64,000 nucleotides of DNA from a bacterium (GTDB lineage: Bacteria > UBP6 > UBA1177), in NCBI GenBank assembly GCA_017645765.1, contig JAGCNV010000016.1, positions 100,316-164,315 of the forward strand, read 5' to 3'. This document shows positions 1-8,515 of the stretch, piece by piece. The position numbers were made by a program, and so were the translations under genes. Numbering within the stretch: the first letter of the stretch is position 1; every line of letters starts with the position of its first letter. The notes beneath the pieces were generated by a model. That model was not told the origin of the DNA. It did no database searches and saw only the letters and a list, made by a program, of their open reading frames with translations.

Positions 1-615
1 TCGGTATGGTGGCTCAAGGAAAACATCTGGAAAGACGAGGCTCGCGTGCTGGCAGCCACGAAAAAAGGCGTTCTGAGCGCCTACGACAAACTGGGGATCG
101 ATGCGACAAACGTAAAATTCTCGACTCATATCGCAACTGTAGTTTCCACTCCCCGCGCGACCGTCTCTTTTTTTAAAACGCTGGCAGAAAACGGCTACAA
201 AGTTGACGTGGCGGGCATCAGCTACTATCCGAGCGCGTCCTCGATGGCTGTAGACAGATGGGACATGCTCACCAGAACGGTCGTGCGCATAAATCATGAA
301 CTCAAAGTTCCTGTTTTTATTGCCGAATTCGCCTATCCGTCGGGCAAAATGGAGAGCCCCTTCGCAGGCTGGAACAAGAAGTTAAAGAACTACAAGCACA
401 ATCAGCACGGTCAGGCTGAAATTTATGCCGACGTGATCGAATGGGGCCGAGAATACGGCCTGGCGGGGATCCGCTACTGGGCTCCCGATTATGAAAAATG
501 GTATGCAATGGCGATGTTCGAATTTGCCGACAAAAAAGGCACCGCAAAGGAGATTCTCCTGAACCACAAAGAACTGATCGGCGGATCAGATGAAACTGAA
601 AACGAGGGAGAGTAA
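1..615 (+). CDS. GH53-like arabinogalactan endo-beta-1,4-galactanase, C-terminal part
   Basis: The reading frame is open from the first base, so the gene starts upstream of the window and only its last 204 codons are here. Glycoside hydrolase family 53 enzymes cut beta-1,4-galactan side chains of pectin in a TIM-barrel fold. Visible matches are the strand ending in the GISYYP motif (about residues 72-77) and FIAEFAYP (about 106-113), whose glutamate fits the family's nucleophile. A later GIRYWAPDY stretch fits the last barrel strands. A GTG at 46 could be taken for a start, but the residues before it (SVWWLKENIW) continue the family pattern, so it is internal. The next gene begins one base after the stop, suggesting an operon. 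The signal peptide and the acid/base glutamate would lie outside the window. Confidence 0.72.
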   Translation, partial: SVWWLKENIWKDEARVLAATKKGVLSAYDKLGIDATNVKFSTHIATVVSTPRATVSFFKTLAENGYKVDVAGISYYPSASSMAVDRWDMLTRTVVRINHELKVPVFIAEFAYPSGKMESPFAGWNKKLKNYKHNQHGQAEIYADVIEWGREYGLAGIRYWAPDYEKWYAMAMFEFADKKGTAKEILLNHKELIGGSDETENEGE

Positions 616-616
616 C

Positions 617-1174
617 ATGAAAAAGAATATCATACTGATTGTTATGCTCCTTTTCACAGCTCTTCCCGTGTTTGCACAGACCGAAACTTCCCCGAAACTC
701 ATCGGCATGAGTGGCGGAGCCGGTCTGCCTTTTGAAGTTTATGACCTTGAAGCGATGGGCATAAACTTACATTTGGGCTTTGACTATGCGCATCCGGTGA
801 AGAATAACTTTGCTCTCGGATTCTATCTCAATCTTGGCGGCGGTGTTATGGGAGCACTTCACCCTTACAGCGAGTATGACCGCTATTATTATCCTTTCAG
901 ATTTTCGGCAGGTCTTTTAGCGGAAATCGGCGACTTGCAGGAAAGACCGTTCATCCTAGGTATCGCTCCATGCACAGGCATGGGTTTCGTGGACATGGAT
1001 CTTTTCATTCCGCTGGAAATCCGTTTCGGCCGCTTCATCACTGACAACTGGTACATTGTCGCCGAACTGACCTACGGCATTTCACTGGCGCATGAAACAG
1101 CATATTTAGAGCCATCGATCCGTGTAGGATATAATTTCGGACGGAAGAGCAAGAAACAATCGGAGGCAAAATGA
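617..1174 (+). CDS. Small outer-membrane beta-barrel-like protein
   Basis: A 185-residue protein starting at ATG 617 behind GAGGGAGAG. An in-frame start at 590 lies inside the preceding gene and has no ribosome site. Residues 1-22 form a signal peptide ending VFAQ. The rest alternates polar and aromatic residues with many glycines, as in 8-strand barrels, and ends in a strand (VGYNFG) plus a short charged tail. That tail means it lacks the usual terminal aromatic residue of BAM substrates. It lies between the GH53 gene and a lipoprotein phosphatase, overlapping the latter by ATGA. I do not recognise a named family; an outer-membrane or periplasmic role is inferred from composition only. Confidence 0.6.
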   Translation: MKKNIILIVMLLFTALPVFAQTETSPKLIGMSGGAGLPFEVYDLEAMGINLHLGFDYAHPVKNNFALGFYLNLGGGVMGALHPYSEYDRYYYPFRFSAGLLAEIGDLQERPFILGIAPCTGMGFVDMDLFIPLEIRFGRFITDNWYIVAELTYGISLAHETAYLEPSIRVGYNFGRKSKKQSEAK

Positions 1175-2229
1175 GAAAAATCTGCTTTATTTTTATCATT
1201 TTTTCGATCTTCATTTTCTCTGGATGCGGTGAAAAAACAACGGAACAGTCAAAGAATCCGTTCGAGCTGTGGAACGAATGCGAGTCAATCAGCGCGCTTA
1301 AGGACTATGTTACAGCCGTGACGGACGAAAAATCGGAAAATTTCATTCCGGTTGAAGACAGGATCGCGGTCTTTGATATGGACGGAACACTGTGCGGCGA
1401 ACTGTTTCCCGAATATATCGAATATCTGCTTCTTGAATACCGCTGCCTTGACGATCCGGCATACAAAGAGATTGCAAGTGACGAACTCAAGGAAGTTGCA
1501 AATCTCATAAGAGAATCGGGCAAAAATTACAAAACTCCTGACGTTGAGCATTTTGACCTCGTGCACGGAAAAGCCCAGGCAAAGGCGTTCGAAGGAATGA
1601 CTCCCGACGAGTTCATCTCATACGTCAAAACGTTTTTAAAGCGTGAGGCGCGTGGTTTTAAAGGACTTACCTACGCAAATTCAATTTACAAACCGATGAT
1701 CGAAGTCGTGAAATACTTGCAGAATAACGGTTTCACCACCTATATCGTGAGCGGTTCCGACAGAATGCTCTGCCGCGCTCTCGCCTGCGAAGCACTCGAT
1801 ATCCCTGAAAATCAGGTCATCGGCATGGATGTTAGGCTTGTTGCAAGCAATCAGGCAGGCAAGGACGGACTTGATTATCAGTTCAATACCGGCGGAAAAG
1901 ACAAACTCGTCAGAAGCGGCGAACTGTGGCTCAAAAACCTTAAAATGAATAAAGTTTTTAATATTGCTCAGGAAATTGGCAAACAGCCTGTGCTTTCATT
2001 CGGCAACAGCAGCGGAGACGTGAGCATGCACGAATACACCGTCACCGGCAACAAGTACAAGACTATGGCTTTCATGCTTATCGCGGACGACACGGAGCGC
2101 GATCACGCCGATATGACCGAGACAAACAAGCGCAAAGCACAGTGGGAACAGAAAGGCTACACGATCATCTCGATGAAAAACGACTTCAAAACCATCTACG
2201 GCGACGGCGTAGTCAAAACGAACGATTAG
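1171..2229 (+). CDS. HAD-superfamily phosphatase lipoprotein
   Basis: A 352-residue protein with a lipoprotein signal (FSGC, Cys19) followed by Gly at +2, predicting lipidation and outer-membrane sorting. It is a haloacid dehalogenase-type phosphohydrolase related to the SerB-like subgroup. Motif I is DMDGT (69-73, with nucleophile Asp69 and acid/base Asp71), motif II is the Ser/Thr region VSGSD (193-197), and motif III/IV is the GNSSGD loop (277-282). A helical cap lies between motifs I and II. HAD phosphatases are usually cytoplasmic, so a lipid-anchored periplasmic one probably releases phosphate from small organic esters, though the substrate cannot be read from sequence. A strong GGAGG precedes the start, which overlaps the previous stop by four bases. 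Confidence 0.78.
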   Translation: MRKICFIFIIFSIFIFSGCGEKTTEQSKNPFELWNECESISALKDYVTAVTDEKSENFIPVEDRIAVFDMDGTLCGELFPEYIEYLLLEYRCLDDPAYKEIASDELKEVANLIRESGKNYKTPDVEHFDLVHGKAQAKAFEGMTPDEFISYVKTFLKREARGFKGLTYANSIYKPMIEVVKYLQNNGFTTYIVSGSDRMLCRALACEALDIPENQVIGMDVRLVASNQAGKDGLDYQFNTGGKDKLVRSGELWLKNLKMNKVFNIAQEIGKQPVLSFGNSSGDVSMHEYTVTGNKYKTMAFMLIADDTERDHADMTETNKRKAQWEQKGYTIISMKNDFKTIYGDGVVKTND

Positions 2230-2263
2230 AAAAAGAAAACGCATAGTGTAGAACGAGTTTAAA

Positions 2264-3400
2264 ATGAAAAAATTCTTTCGTATTTTCAGGATATCAGCCG
2301 TGATCCTGGCTTCCGTTGCGGCTTTTTTTGTTCTTCATAAACCTGTGGAGCCAAAAACCGATGACTGCAGCCTTGACAAAGAGGCGGCGAAACAGATTTT
2401 TAAGACTGCTGAAACTTTTGAAAAAACTGGAGTTGAGTGTGTTTTCAATGTTTCCGATGCTTCTGGGAACATGCTCGGAAGAGTGCTTTACGCAAAACCG
2501 GACGAGACAAGTGTCGCCGGTTTCGGCGGTAATCTGAGAGTCGTCACGGGCATTTTGCCTGACGGAAAAATCGCCGGGATCGAACTCGGCGAAAACTACG
2601 AATCATACGGTTTTATCGAGCGGGTGAAAAACGAAGGTTTCTTCACAAAATGGAACGGTCTCAGTGTCGCAGATGCGGCAAAAGCAGATGTAGACACGGT
2701 GAGCGGCGCGACGATGTCAACGACTGCAATCAAATCTATGGTCGCTCTCAACCTTTCGAAATACAGCGGCATGGAAATCGCGGCAGATCAGCAGGATTCA
2801 ACAGCTCTCTGGCTTAAAATCGCAGTTTTCATCATCCTTGCCTACTCTCTTTTTGCATTTTTCTTTCCGCAGAAAACGGCAAAATTCAGAATTTTTCACC
2901 TTCTCATGCTCGCACTAATCCTTGGTTTCATCGGCGGTTCGGCGCTTTCAATGGAATCTTTCAAAAACTGGATAGTAAGCGGAAATATCGCGCTTGTTCC
3001 GATTGTCATTCTTTGTGCGGCGCTTATTCTTCCGATAGTTTCCGGCAAAAATTTTTACTGCAATTTTGTCTGTCCTTTCGGAGCAATGCAGGAACTTCTG
3101 GGAAAAATCCCCATTCCGAAAAAGAGTTTTCCGCCGAAATTCATGAAAGGAGTTACGATTTTTAAAGTCGTTCTCCTGATTTTCCTTTATGCAGTTATGA
3201 TTTCCGGCCTGCTTTCAGATTTCACGGTTTTCGAGCCTTTCAGCGCGTTCAAATTCGAAGTTGCGGCTCTTCCGTCGCTAATAATCGCCGCTCTTTTTCT
3301 TGTGATTTCGCTTTTCATAAGCCGTCCGTGGTGCCGGTTTTTCTGCCCGACAGGGACTCTGATAAATATGTTCGCTAAGAAAAACGGCGGAGAAATCTAA
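2264..3400 (+). CDS. FMN-binding / NosR-NapH-like iron-sulfur membrane protein
   Basis: A 378-residue protein with an N-terminal membrane anchor (about 9-25) and an extracytoplasmic FMN-binding domain (about 40-165). The latter ends in SGATMST (147-153), the signature for covalent FMN attachment to Thr, here most likely Thr150. Four to five membrane helices follow (about 183-355) with two CxxxCP motifs, CNFVCP (266-271) and CRFFCP (357-362), as in NosR, NapH and the RdhC/PceC group. Such proteins pass electrons across the membrane between quinols and periplasmic acceptors. No reductase partner, Rnf subunit or ApbE flavin transferase is nearby. Its stop overlaps the stop of the convergent SGNH gene. 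Confidence 0.78.
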   Translation: MKKFFRIFRISAVILASVAAFFVLHKPVEPKTDDCSLDKEAAKQIFKTAETFEKTGVECVFNVSDASGNMLGRVLYAKPDETSVAGFGGNLRVVTGILPDGKIAGIELGENYESYGFIERVKNEGFFTKWNGLSVADAAKADVDTVSGATMSTTAIKSMVALNLSKYSGMEIAADQQDSTALWLKIAVFIILAYSLFAFFFPQKTAKFRIFHLLMLALILGFIGGSALSMESFKNWIVSGNIALVPIVILCAALILPIVSGKNFYCNFVCPFGAMQELLGKIPIPKKSFPPKFMKGVTIFKVVLLIFLYAVMISGLLSDFTVFEPFSAFKFEVAALPSLIIAALFLVISLFISRPWCRFFCPTGTLINMFAKKNGGEI

Positions 3401-4590
3401 TTCGATTCCTGCTTCAGATATTCCTTCAAAAGCGGGATGATTCTATCGGCCACATCGTTTCCGACAATACGCGAAGCTGTCGGAGTGAAGTGGATTCCGT
3501 CATAGAACATAGTCTCCGAATAACCGTCAAAAACATAGGATTGGTTGAACATTACAGGATCTTCACTTTCTGACATTCCTGCCACGCAGCGCAGGACATA
3601 ATTGTTCAATCCCGGGACTGCGATCTCGTTTCTGTAGATCAGGTTGTGTTCCGCCGAGCTCCAGAATTTTTTCGATTGTAGAAAAGTAGAGAAGACGAAC
3701 ACGCTTCTTATCCCTTTTGCGGCAAGTAGTTCAGACGCTTTCTTCATCCTTGTCTTCAATTTTAAGACTAATTCATCAGCTCTCGCCTCGAACTCCGGTA
3801 TCAAAGGACGAAAACCGTCTTCTTTTTCAAAAGATACCATGTTTTGAGCGGAATCACTCCAGAAAGCCTCTTTTATAACCTTGACGACAGCACTGCGCTG
3901 AAAAAAAGGCTTTTTTCTGTCGTCATTGATATTATCTATCACGCCTTGATCCATCTCGTCTTCCGTCTTGAACGGCGGAAGCTCGATATTTCCACGATTG
4001 AAACTGTAGTTCACGTCGCCTGTCCCCGAATAGAACAGAGCCATGTCGAGTTCCAGCTTCTCGCTGTAAAGTTCAGCCAAAGGGATCGCCCGCATGAGTT
4101 CGTATCCCTCGATCCCTATATTGAAAACGGTGATTTTTCTATTCGGAAATTCCTCCTGCAGTCTTTTCTGTACTACAAAAGGGATCGTATTCTCCTCTGC
4201 GATATAGATTCCGAGAATCCTCGAATCTCCGAAAAGTCCTATACGGTATTCATTTTTCTCTTTTTTCTGAGGTTCCTCGCCTCGGAAGCCGAACGAGTTG
4301 AAGTTGAAGCTCTCTGTCCGTACCTTTTTGTAGCGGTATATAACTGTTCCTGGAATTCCTACGGCCCTTCTGTCAATTGAAGCAAGATCCTCTCTTGCCT
4401 TAATCGCTGTTTTCAGCTCATCTTCCGAAAAAGCAATGCTCGCATAATATTCTATATTGTTGAGTGTATCTCCGAAAGAGAAATTACTTAGAATGAATTC
4501 TGAAACCGCAAACAGGACAAACAGCATCAACATTGCGATTAGAATACCTTTGAAAGATCTGATTCTGTCGATGCGTTTATTTTTCTTCAA
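3397..4590 (-). CDS. SGNH-type hydrolase-like membrane protein, paralogue 3
   Basis: A 397-residue protein, last of three tandem paralogues. It has a short basic N-terminus (KKNKRIDRIRS), one signal-anchor helix (about 15-35) and an extracytoplasmic SGNH-like domain. Block I is GDSRILG (Ser123) and the C-terminal block is DGIH before FTP, supplying the Asp/His pair. The block III position reads SGTGD, while the paralogue at 5742 has SGAND, so the usual asparagine is missing. The start is TTG at 4590, preceded by AGCGGGG, and the start overlaps the upstream gene by 14 bases. With an MBOAT in the operon, O-acyl transfer to an exported glycan (as for AlgX/AlgJ-like partners of AlgI) is the likely role. 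The substrate is unknown. Confidence 0.68.
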   Translation of the reverse strand: MKKNKRIDRIRSFKGILIAMLMLFVLFAVSEFILSNFSFGDTLNNIEYYASIAFSEDELKTAIKAREDLASIDRRAVGIPGTVIYRYKKVRTESFNFNSFGFRGEEPQKKEKNEYRIGLFGDSRILGIYIAEENTIPFVVQKRLQEEFPNRKITVFNIGIEGYELMRAIPLAELYSEKLELDMALFYSGTGDVNYSFNRGNIELPPFKTEDEMDQGVIDNINDDRKKPFFQRSAVVKVIKEAFWSDSAQNMVSFEKEDGFRPLIPEFEARADELVLKLKTRMKKASELLAAKGIRSVFVFSTFLQSKKFWSSAEHNLIYRNEIAVPGLNNYVLRCVAGMSESEDPVMFNQSYVFDGYSETMFYDGIHFTPTASRIVGNDVADRIIPLLKEYLKQESN

Positions 4591-5758
4591 GATATTTCCC
4601 CGCTTCCAGAATTTTTATCAGTTCGTCGGCAATATGTTCAGCCTCAATCCTGTAGAATTTCGGTGTATAGTGTATTCCGTCGTAAAAAACAGTATCCGGA
4701 ATTCCTTGAAACACTTCACTGTCATCGATGATATTTGTATCGTATTTCCCGGTTTTCAAAGCTTTTTTGACACCTTCAATACACTTTAAATAGAAAAGGT
4801 TTATTCCCGGAGAAGCAACTTCGTTCATATGAATTGTCTGTATTTCAATATTGCTCAACGGCTTTTTTGTCTGAATAAGCGGCGTAAGAATGAAAAGTGA
4901 CTTGATTCCAAGTTTATCGAAATATGCTGCTGCATCTGATATTCTGTCCAAAAATGTTTCCGGAAATTTTTCTGCGAAATCTACTTTTTGAGGAGGTATG
5001 GGAAGAACCGCGAAATCGCTCTCCTGAATACGTGCCGTTATTTTGGCACTGTCACTGATATATGTCTGTCTTAAAGTATTCAGCAGTTTGACCTTGTCGT
5101 ATACTGTCTCTTTGGAACTCGGAGCGAGCGTTTCCTCGCCTTTAAACGGCATCCAGTTGATGTTGCCGTTAGTGAAAGTACCCATTATGTCATTTATCCA
5201 AGAATAGAAAACAACCATATCCGGTTCGATTTTTTCATTGTAATATCGGGCGGCTGCTATTTCTCTCTGCAGCTCGTGTGCTTCCACTCCCATATTCAAA
5301 ACCGTTATGTTCCTGTTAAAATGTTTTCTCAGCTTTTTTTCAACAATATAAGGAATAGTATCCTCTGTCTGAAGCGCGAAGCCGAATATCTTTGAATCAC
5401 CATAAACCGCTATCCTGAACTCATCCTTTTCTTTTTTCCTGAACTCTTCGTTTCTGAACCCGTCGGAATTGATGATAAAACTTTCCGTTACCGCAGGTTT
5501 ATATTTGTATATTATTGTTCCTGGAATGCTTATTCCCCGTTCTTTTCCGATACTTGTAAGATCCCGCTTGAATTTCGCGGCCTTTTCGCTCTCCTCTTTT
5601 GAAAAAACGAGGTTCTGATAGTAGTCAAAATCGTCTTTCACCTCTTTAAAAATCGTGAATTTAAGGACAATTTCCGAAAAGACAAAATATGCTGCGATGC
5701 AGAGAAGCAGCAGAAACAGTTTGCCGGCAGAGTTTATTTTATCAATTCTTTTTTGCAT
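4577..5758 (-). CDS. SGNH-type hydrolase-like membrane protein, paralogue 2
   Basis: Length 393 residues from ATG 5758. A longer frame begins at a TTG at 5791, but the shorter start lines up with the basic motif (KRIDKINS) that opens all three paralogues. Signal-anchor helix at about 13-32. Catalytic features are GDSKIFG (Ser122), WIND (Asn189-Asp190) and DGIH (Asp360, His363). The block just after the anchor, with a conserved IPGT.IYKYKP segment near residue 80, is shared with its sisters and looks specific to this family. Overlaps of 17 bases upstream and 14 downstream indicate translational coupling. Probably periplasm-facing, acting with the MBOAT protein on a surface polymer. Confidence 0.7.
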   Translation of the reverse strand: MQKRIDKINSAGKLFLLLLCIAAYFVFSEIVLKFTIFKEVKDDFDYYQNLVFSKEESEKAAKFKRDLTSIGKERGISIPGTIIYKYKPAVTESFIINSDGFRNEEFRKKEKDEFRIAVYGDSKIFGFALQTEDTIPYIVEKKLRKHFNRNITVLNMGVEAHELQREIAAARYYNEKIEPDMVVFYSWINDIMGTFTNGNINWMPFKGEETLAPSSKETVYDKVKLLNTLRQTYISDSAKITARIQESDFAVLPIPPQKVDFAEKFPETFLDRISDAAAYFDKLGIKSLFILTPLIQTKKPLSNIEIQTIHMNEVASPGINLFYLKCIEGVKKALKTGKYDTNIIDDSEVFQGIPDTVFYDGIHYTPKFYRIEAEHIADELIKILEAGKYLEEK

Positions 5759-6941
5759 CTTTATTTTGTATTTCTTTAATAATTGCAACAAGTTCTTCAG
5801 AAAGTTTTTTCGCGTGCAGCCTTGAACCTTCGGGCGTGAAATGAACTCCGTCGTAATAAACGGTCTCTTTTATTCCGTCAAAGACCCTGCTTTGGTCTAT
5901 AACTTTGAAATTCCGCTTTGCTGCAAGAATTTCAGAGATTTTTTCTTCACACCGCTGCGTAAAAAGATTCAAACCATTTGAAAACGACTCATGCCTGAAG
6001 AGCAGATGCCTTTCGATCTCCGAAAGAGGCTTGTTCAGCTGTGCTACCGGAGAAAGAACATATGCGGCATTCACTCCGCGCTCCTCGAAATACAAGCATG
6101 TGTCTTCGACCTTTTCCGTGAATTTTTTTATAAAGACATCCGATTTTTCAAGCTTTTCCGGAGACATTTCAACGGATGCAAAATCATTTTTGTTAAACTC
6201 TTGATAAAATGCGGAAAAATCATTTATCAAAGTGAGCCTCATTGTATTCAACAGTTTTATTTTCGAGGAAAGCTGATCATCCGGCTTATCTCCGAAAGCA
6301 GGCAGAAGCGGCGAATTCTCTGCAAAAGGTTCCCACTCTTTCCAGCCTACAATATAGGCTTCGTTTATGTCGTTTGCTCCGCTGTATAAAAGAACGAGAT
6401 CAGGTTCGAGCTCTTTGTAATAATGCTTTGCGGCATCCGCAGTCCGCTGCAGCGTAAGTCCTTCGACACCGAAATTGAGAACCTTTATATTTTTGTCGGG
6501 AAAAGTTTCTCTCAGATTCTTTTCGAGAGCAGCCGGGATCGTGTTTTCGTCGGCAAGCAGAATCCCGAAAATTCTGGAATCACCGAAAAGGACGATTCTG
6601 AATTCGTCCTTTTCCTTCGGTTTTACCTCGTCTCCGCGGTAGCCGAAAGAATTTATCGTGAAACTCTCCGTTTTCACCGGTTTGTACTTGTAGAAAAGCG
6701 TTCCGGGAACAACTGTGCGTCTTTCACCCATCGAAAGGAGATCTTCCCTGAATTTTTGCGCAAATTCCCAGTCTTTTTCGGAAAAAACTATAGATGCGTA
6801 GTAGTCTGATTCATTCTTGGCATTGCTGAAAACAGAGGTTTCCAGTGCAGCTTCTGATATTGAATAGTACAGCGCAAAAAATAAAAACACAGCGCAGAAC
6901 ACGCCTGGCGAATTTATTTTGTCGACCCTCCGTATACGCAT
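5742..6941 (-). CDS. SGNH-type hydrolase-like membrane protein, paralogue 1
   Basis: A 399-residue protein whose ATG directly abuts the stop of the MBOAT gene. It has the most complete SGNH signature of the set: GDSRIFG (Ser122), SGAND (Asn190-Asp191) and DGVH (Asp364, His367). An N-terminal anchor at about 13-33 places the domain outside the cytoplasmic membrane. By analogy with alginate and cellulose acetylation systems, MBOAT proteins move acyl groups across the membrane and SGNH partners place them on, or remove them from, the polymer. This copy is the best candidate for the active transferase or esterase. No polysaccharide synthase gene is visible in this window. Confidence 0.72.
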   Translation of the reverse strand: MRIRRVDKINSPGVFCAVFLFFALYYSISEAALETSVFSNAKNESDYYASIVFSEKDWEFAQKFREDLLSMGERRTVVPGTLFYKYKPVKTESFTINSFGYRGDEVKPKEKDEFRIVLFGDSRIFGILLADENTIPAALEKNLRETFPDKNIKVLNFGVEGLTLQRTADAAKHYYKELEPDLVLLYSGANDINEAYIVGWKEWEPFAENSPLLPAFGDKPDDQLSSKIKLLNTMRLTLINDFSAFYQEFNKNDFASVEMSPEKLEKSDVFIKKFTEKVEDTCLYFEERGVNAAYVLSPVAQLNKPLSEIERHLLFRHESFSNGLNLFTQRCEEKISEILAAKRNFKVIDQSRVFDGIKETVYYDGVHFTPEGSRLHAKKLSEELVAIIKEIQNKDAKKN

Positions 6942-8342
6942 TTAAAACCTGAAATAGAAGAAAGGATCGGAAAAAATCATCGTGCTGCTGGAAAGCGCCG
7001 CACCGAAGAGAACAAGAAGAAATGCCGCCTCCAGCCACTTGAACACATTAGACTTTCCGAATTTATCGGTTATAACTCTGTAAATCGGAAAACCAAATAT
7101 GAATCCGACTATAAAAATAACAAATGATTTTGCGTCGAAAATCTGCATTGTTGAAACTGTAGATGATGCATTAGGAATAAACATTGCCTTTACAACGCCG
7201 AAATAATAGCCGACTGAATCGACCTTTACCGAAATGAAAAACAGAGGGAAAGCAACCATTTTCGTGTAAAGATGGGCGAACACTGTGTTCCGGTATGGGC
7301 AGTATTTCTTGAAAAGCCGTTCTATGGTTATCAAAAAAGCGGAAAGCGCGCCAAGGAAAATGAAGTTCCATGCAGCCCCGTGCCACAACCCGCAGGCAAG
7401 AAAAGAGAGCCAGAGGTTGACTATAGCCCTGAAATCGCCTTTTCTGCTGCCGCCGAGCGGGATATAAATGTAATCTCTGAACCATGTCGAAAGGGAGATG
7501 TGCCATTTGCGCCACATGTTTCCGAGAGATGTCGCGGTAAAAGGATAGTTGAAGTTTTCCGGAATTTTTATACCGAACATCCTCGCCAGACCGATCGCCA
7601 TATCGGAATATCCCGAAAAATCGAAGTAAAGCTCCACCATAAAGACAACTGAAGCAGCCCACGCCACATCAATGCCCATTGTTGAAGGATCCATAGAATA
7701 AATTTTATCAACGACCGGAGCAAGATTGTTTGAAATCAGCACTTTTTTGGCGAAACCGTAGACAAAACGCTTCAAGCCGTAAAAAAACGCAGCATAGTGG
7801 ACTGCCCTGTATTTAAGCTGCGGAATAAAATTGTCATAGCGGACGATAGGACCTGCGACAAGCTGCGGAAAGAATGCAATGTAAAGTGCAGTATCAATCA
7901 GTTTAGGTTCTTTTTCCGCCGGGTTTCTATAAAAATCAATTATGCAGGAAACCGCCTGAAACGTAAAAAATGATATTCCGAGCGGCAGATGAAAGTTGGT
8001 AGGTGTTATTTTTACAGAAGAAAAAAAAGCTAAAAGATGCGACAACTGCGTAGTGAAAAAATTCATGTGCTTGAAAACAAGAAGCACCGTGAGCGAAACA
8101 ACAGAACCTACAACCGCTATTGCCGTTCTGTGTCGTTCCGACCTGCGGATCAGTACTATTGAAATATGCGCGGCCAGAATTGTCACGAGCATAAGCGCGA
8201 CAAAAAAACCTTCACCGTACATATAAAATATGAGGCTGGCAAAAAGAAGGAATGCCTTTCTCAGCTTTTCAGGAAGCAGAGCGTGGAAAATCCACACAAA
8301 AGGAAGAAAAACAAATAAAAATATAGGACTGCTGAAAACCAT
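6942..8342 (-). CDS. MBOAT family O-acyltransferase, AlgI-like
   Basis: A multi-pass membrane protein of 466 residues. The start is placed at ATG 8342 (MVFSSPIFLF), which matches the usual AlgI-type N-terminus and has GAGG at good distance. The upstream ATG at 8363 and TTG at 8375 lack a ribosome site. The MBOAT core is clear: FDFSGYSDMAIGLA, then WRKWHISLSTWFRDYIYIPL with a conserved His near 281, and WHGAAW (320-325) with the invariant His321. These enzymes transfer acyl groups, usually acetyl, to export-bound polysaccharides or other extracytoplasmic acceptors. It is the first gene of a four-gene operon with three SGNH proteins. Confidence 0.88.
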   Translation of the reverse strand: MVFSSPIFLFVFLPFVWIFHALLPEKLRKAFLLFASLIFYMYGEGFFVALMLVTILAAHISIVLIRRSERHRTAIAVVGSVVSLTVLLVFKHMNFFTTQLSHLLAFFSSVKITPTNFHLPLGISFFTFQAVSCIIDFYRNPAEKEPKLIDTALYIAFFPQLVAGPIVRYDNFIPQLKYRAVHYAAFFYGLKRFVYGFAKKVLISNNLAPVVDKIYSMDPSTMGIDVAWAASVVFMVELYFDFSGYSDMAIGLARMFGIKIPENFNYPFTATSLGNMWRKWHISLSTWFRDYIYIPLGGSRKGDFRAIVNLWLSFLACGLWHGAAWNFIFLGALSAFLITIERLFKKYCPYRNTVFAHLYTKMVAFPLFFISVKVDSVGYYFGVVKAMFIPNASSTVSTMQIFDAKSFVIFIVGFIFGFPIYRVITDKFGKSNVFKWLEAAFLLVLFGAALSSSTMIFSDPFFYFRF

Positions 8343-8453
8343 GAAAACCTCGAATACTGACATAAAAAAATACAAAAAACATGGCAGTTTACTAAAAAAT
8401 CGGCAAATTTAAAGTTTAGTTGATATATGCAGAACCAGATTTTCGCCAAAAAC

Positions 8454-8482
8454 TTTAAAACCTCTGTTATTTTTGGTATAAG
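8454..8482 (+). promoter_or_regulatory. Possible sigma-70 promoter for panC
   Basis: TTTAAA at 8454-8459 and TATAAG at 8477-8482 with a 17-base spacer, about 34 bases before the panC start. Matches are 4/6 and 5/6. This lies in the divergent region between the acylation operon and panC, which is otherwise AT-rich with no gene. Confidence 0.45.
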
Positions 8483-8515
8483 TCTGCGTTTTTTTATCAA
8501 CTATTGGAGTTCATT

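Noticed and set aside
2264-3400. Reductive dehalogenase accessory protein RdhC
   Set aside because: Domain plan is similar, but no dehalogenase or anchor gene is in the window, so only the broader NosR/NapH/RdhC-like label is supported.
5759-5791. Longer start (TTG 5791) for SGNH paralogue 2
   Set aside because: It would overlap the preceding gene by 50 bases and break the alignment with the basic N-terminus of the two sister proteins.
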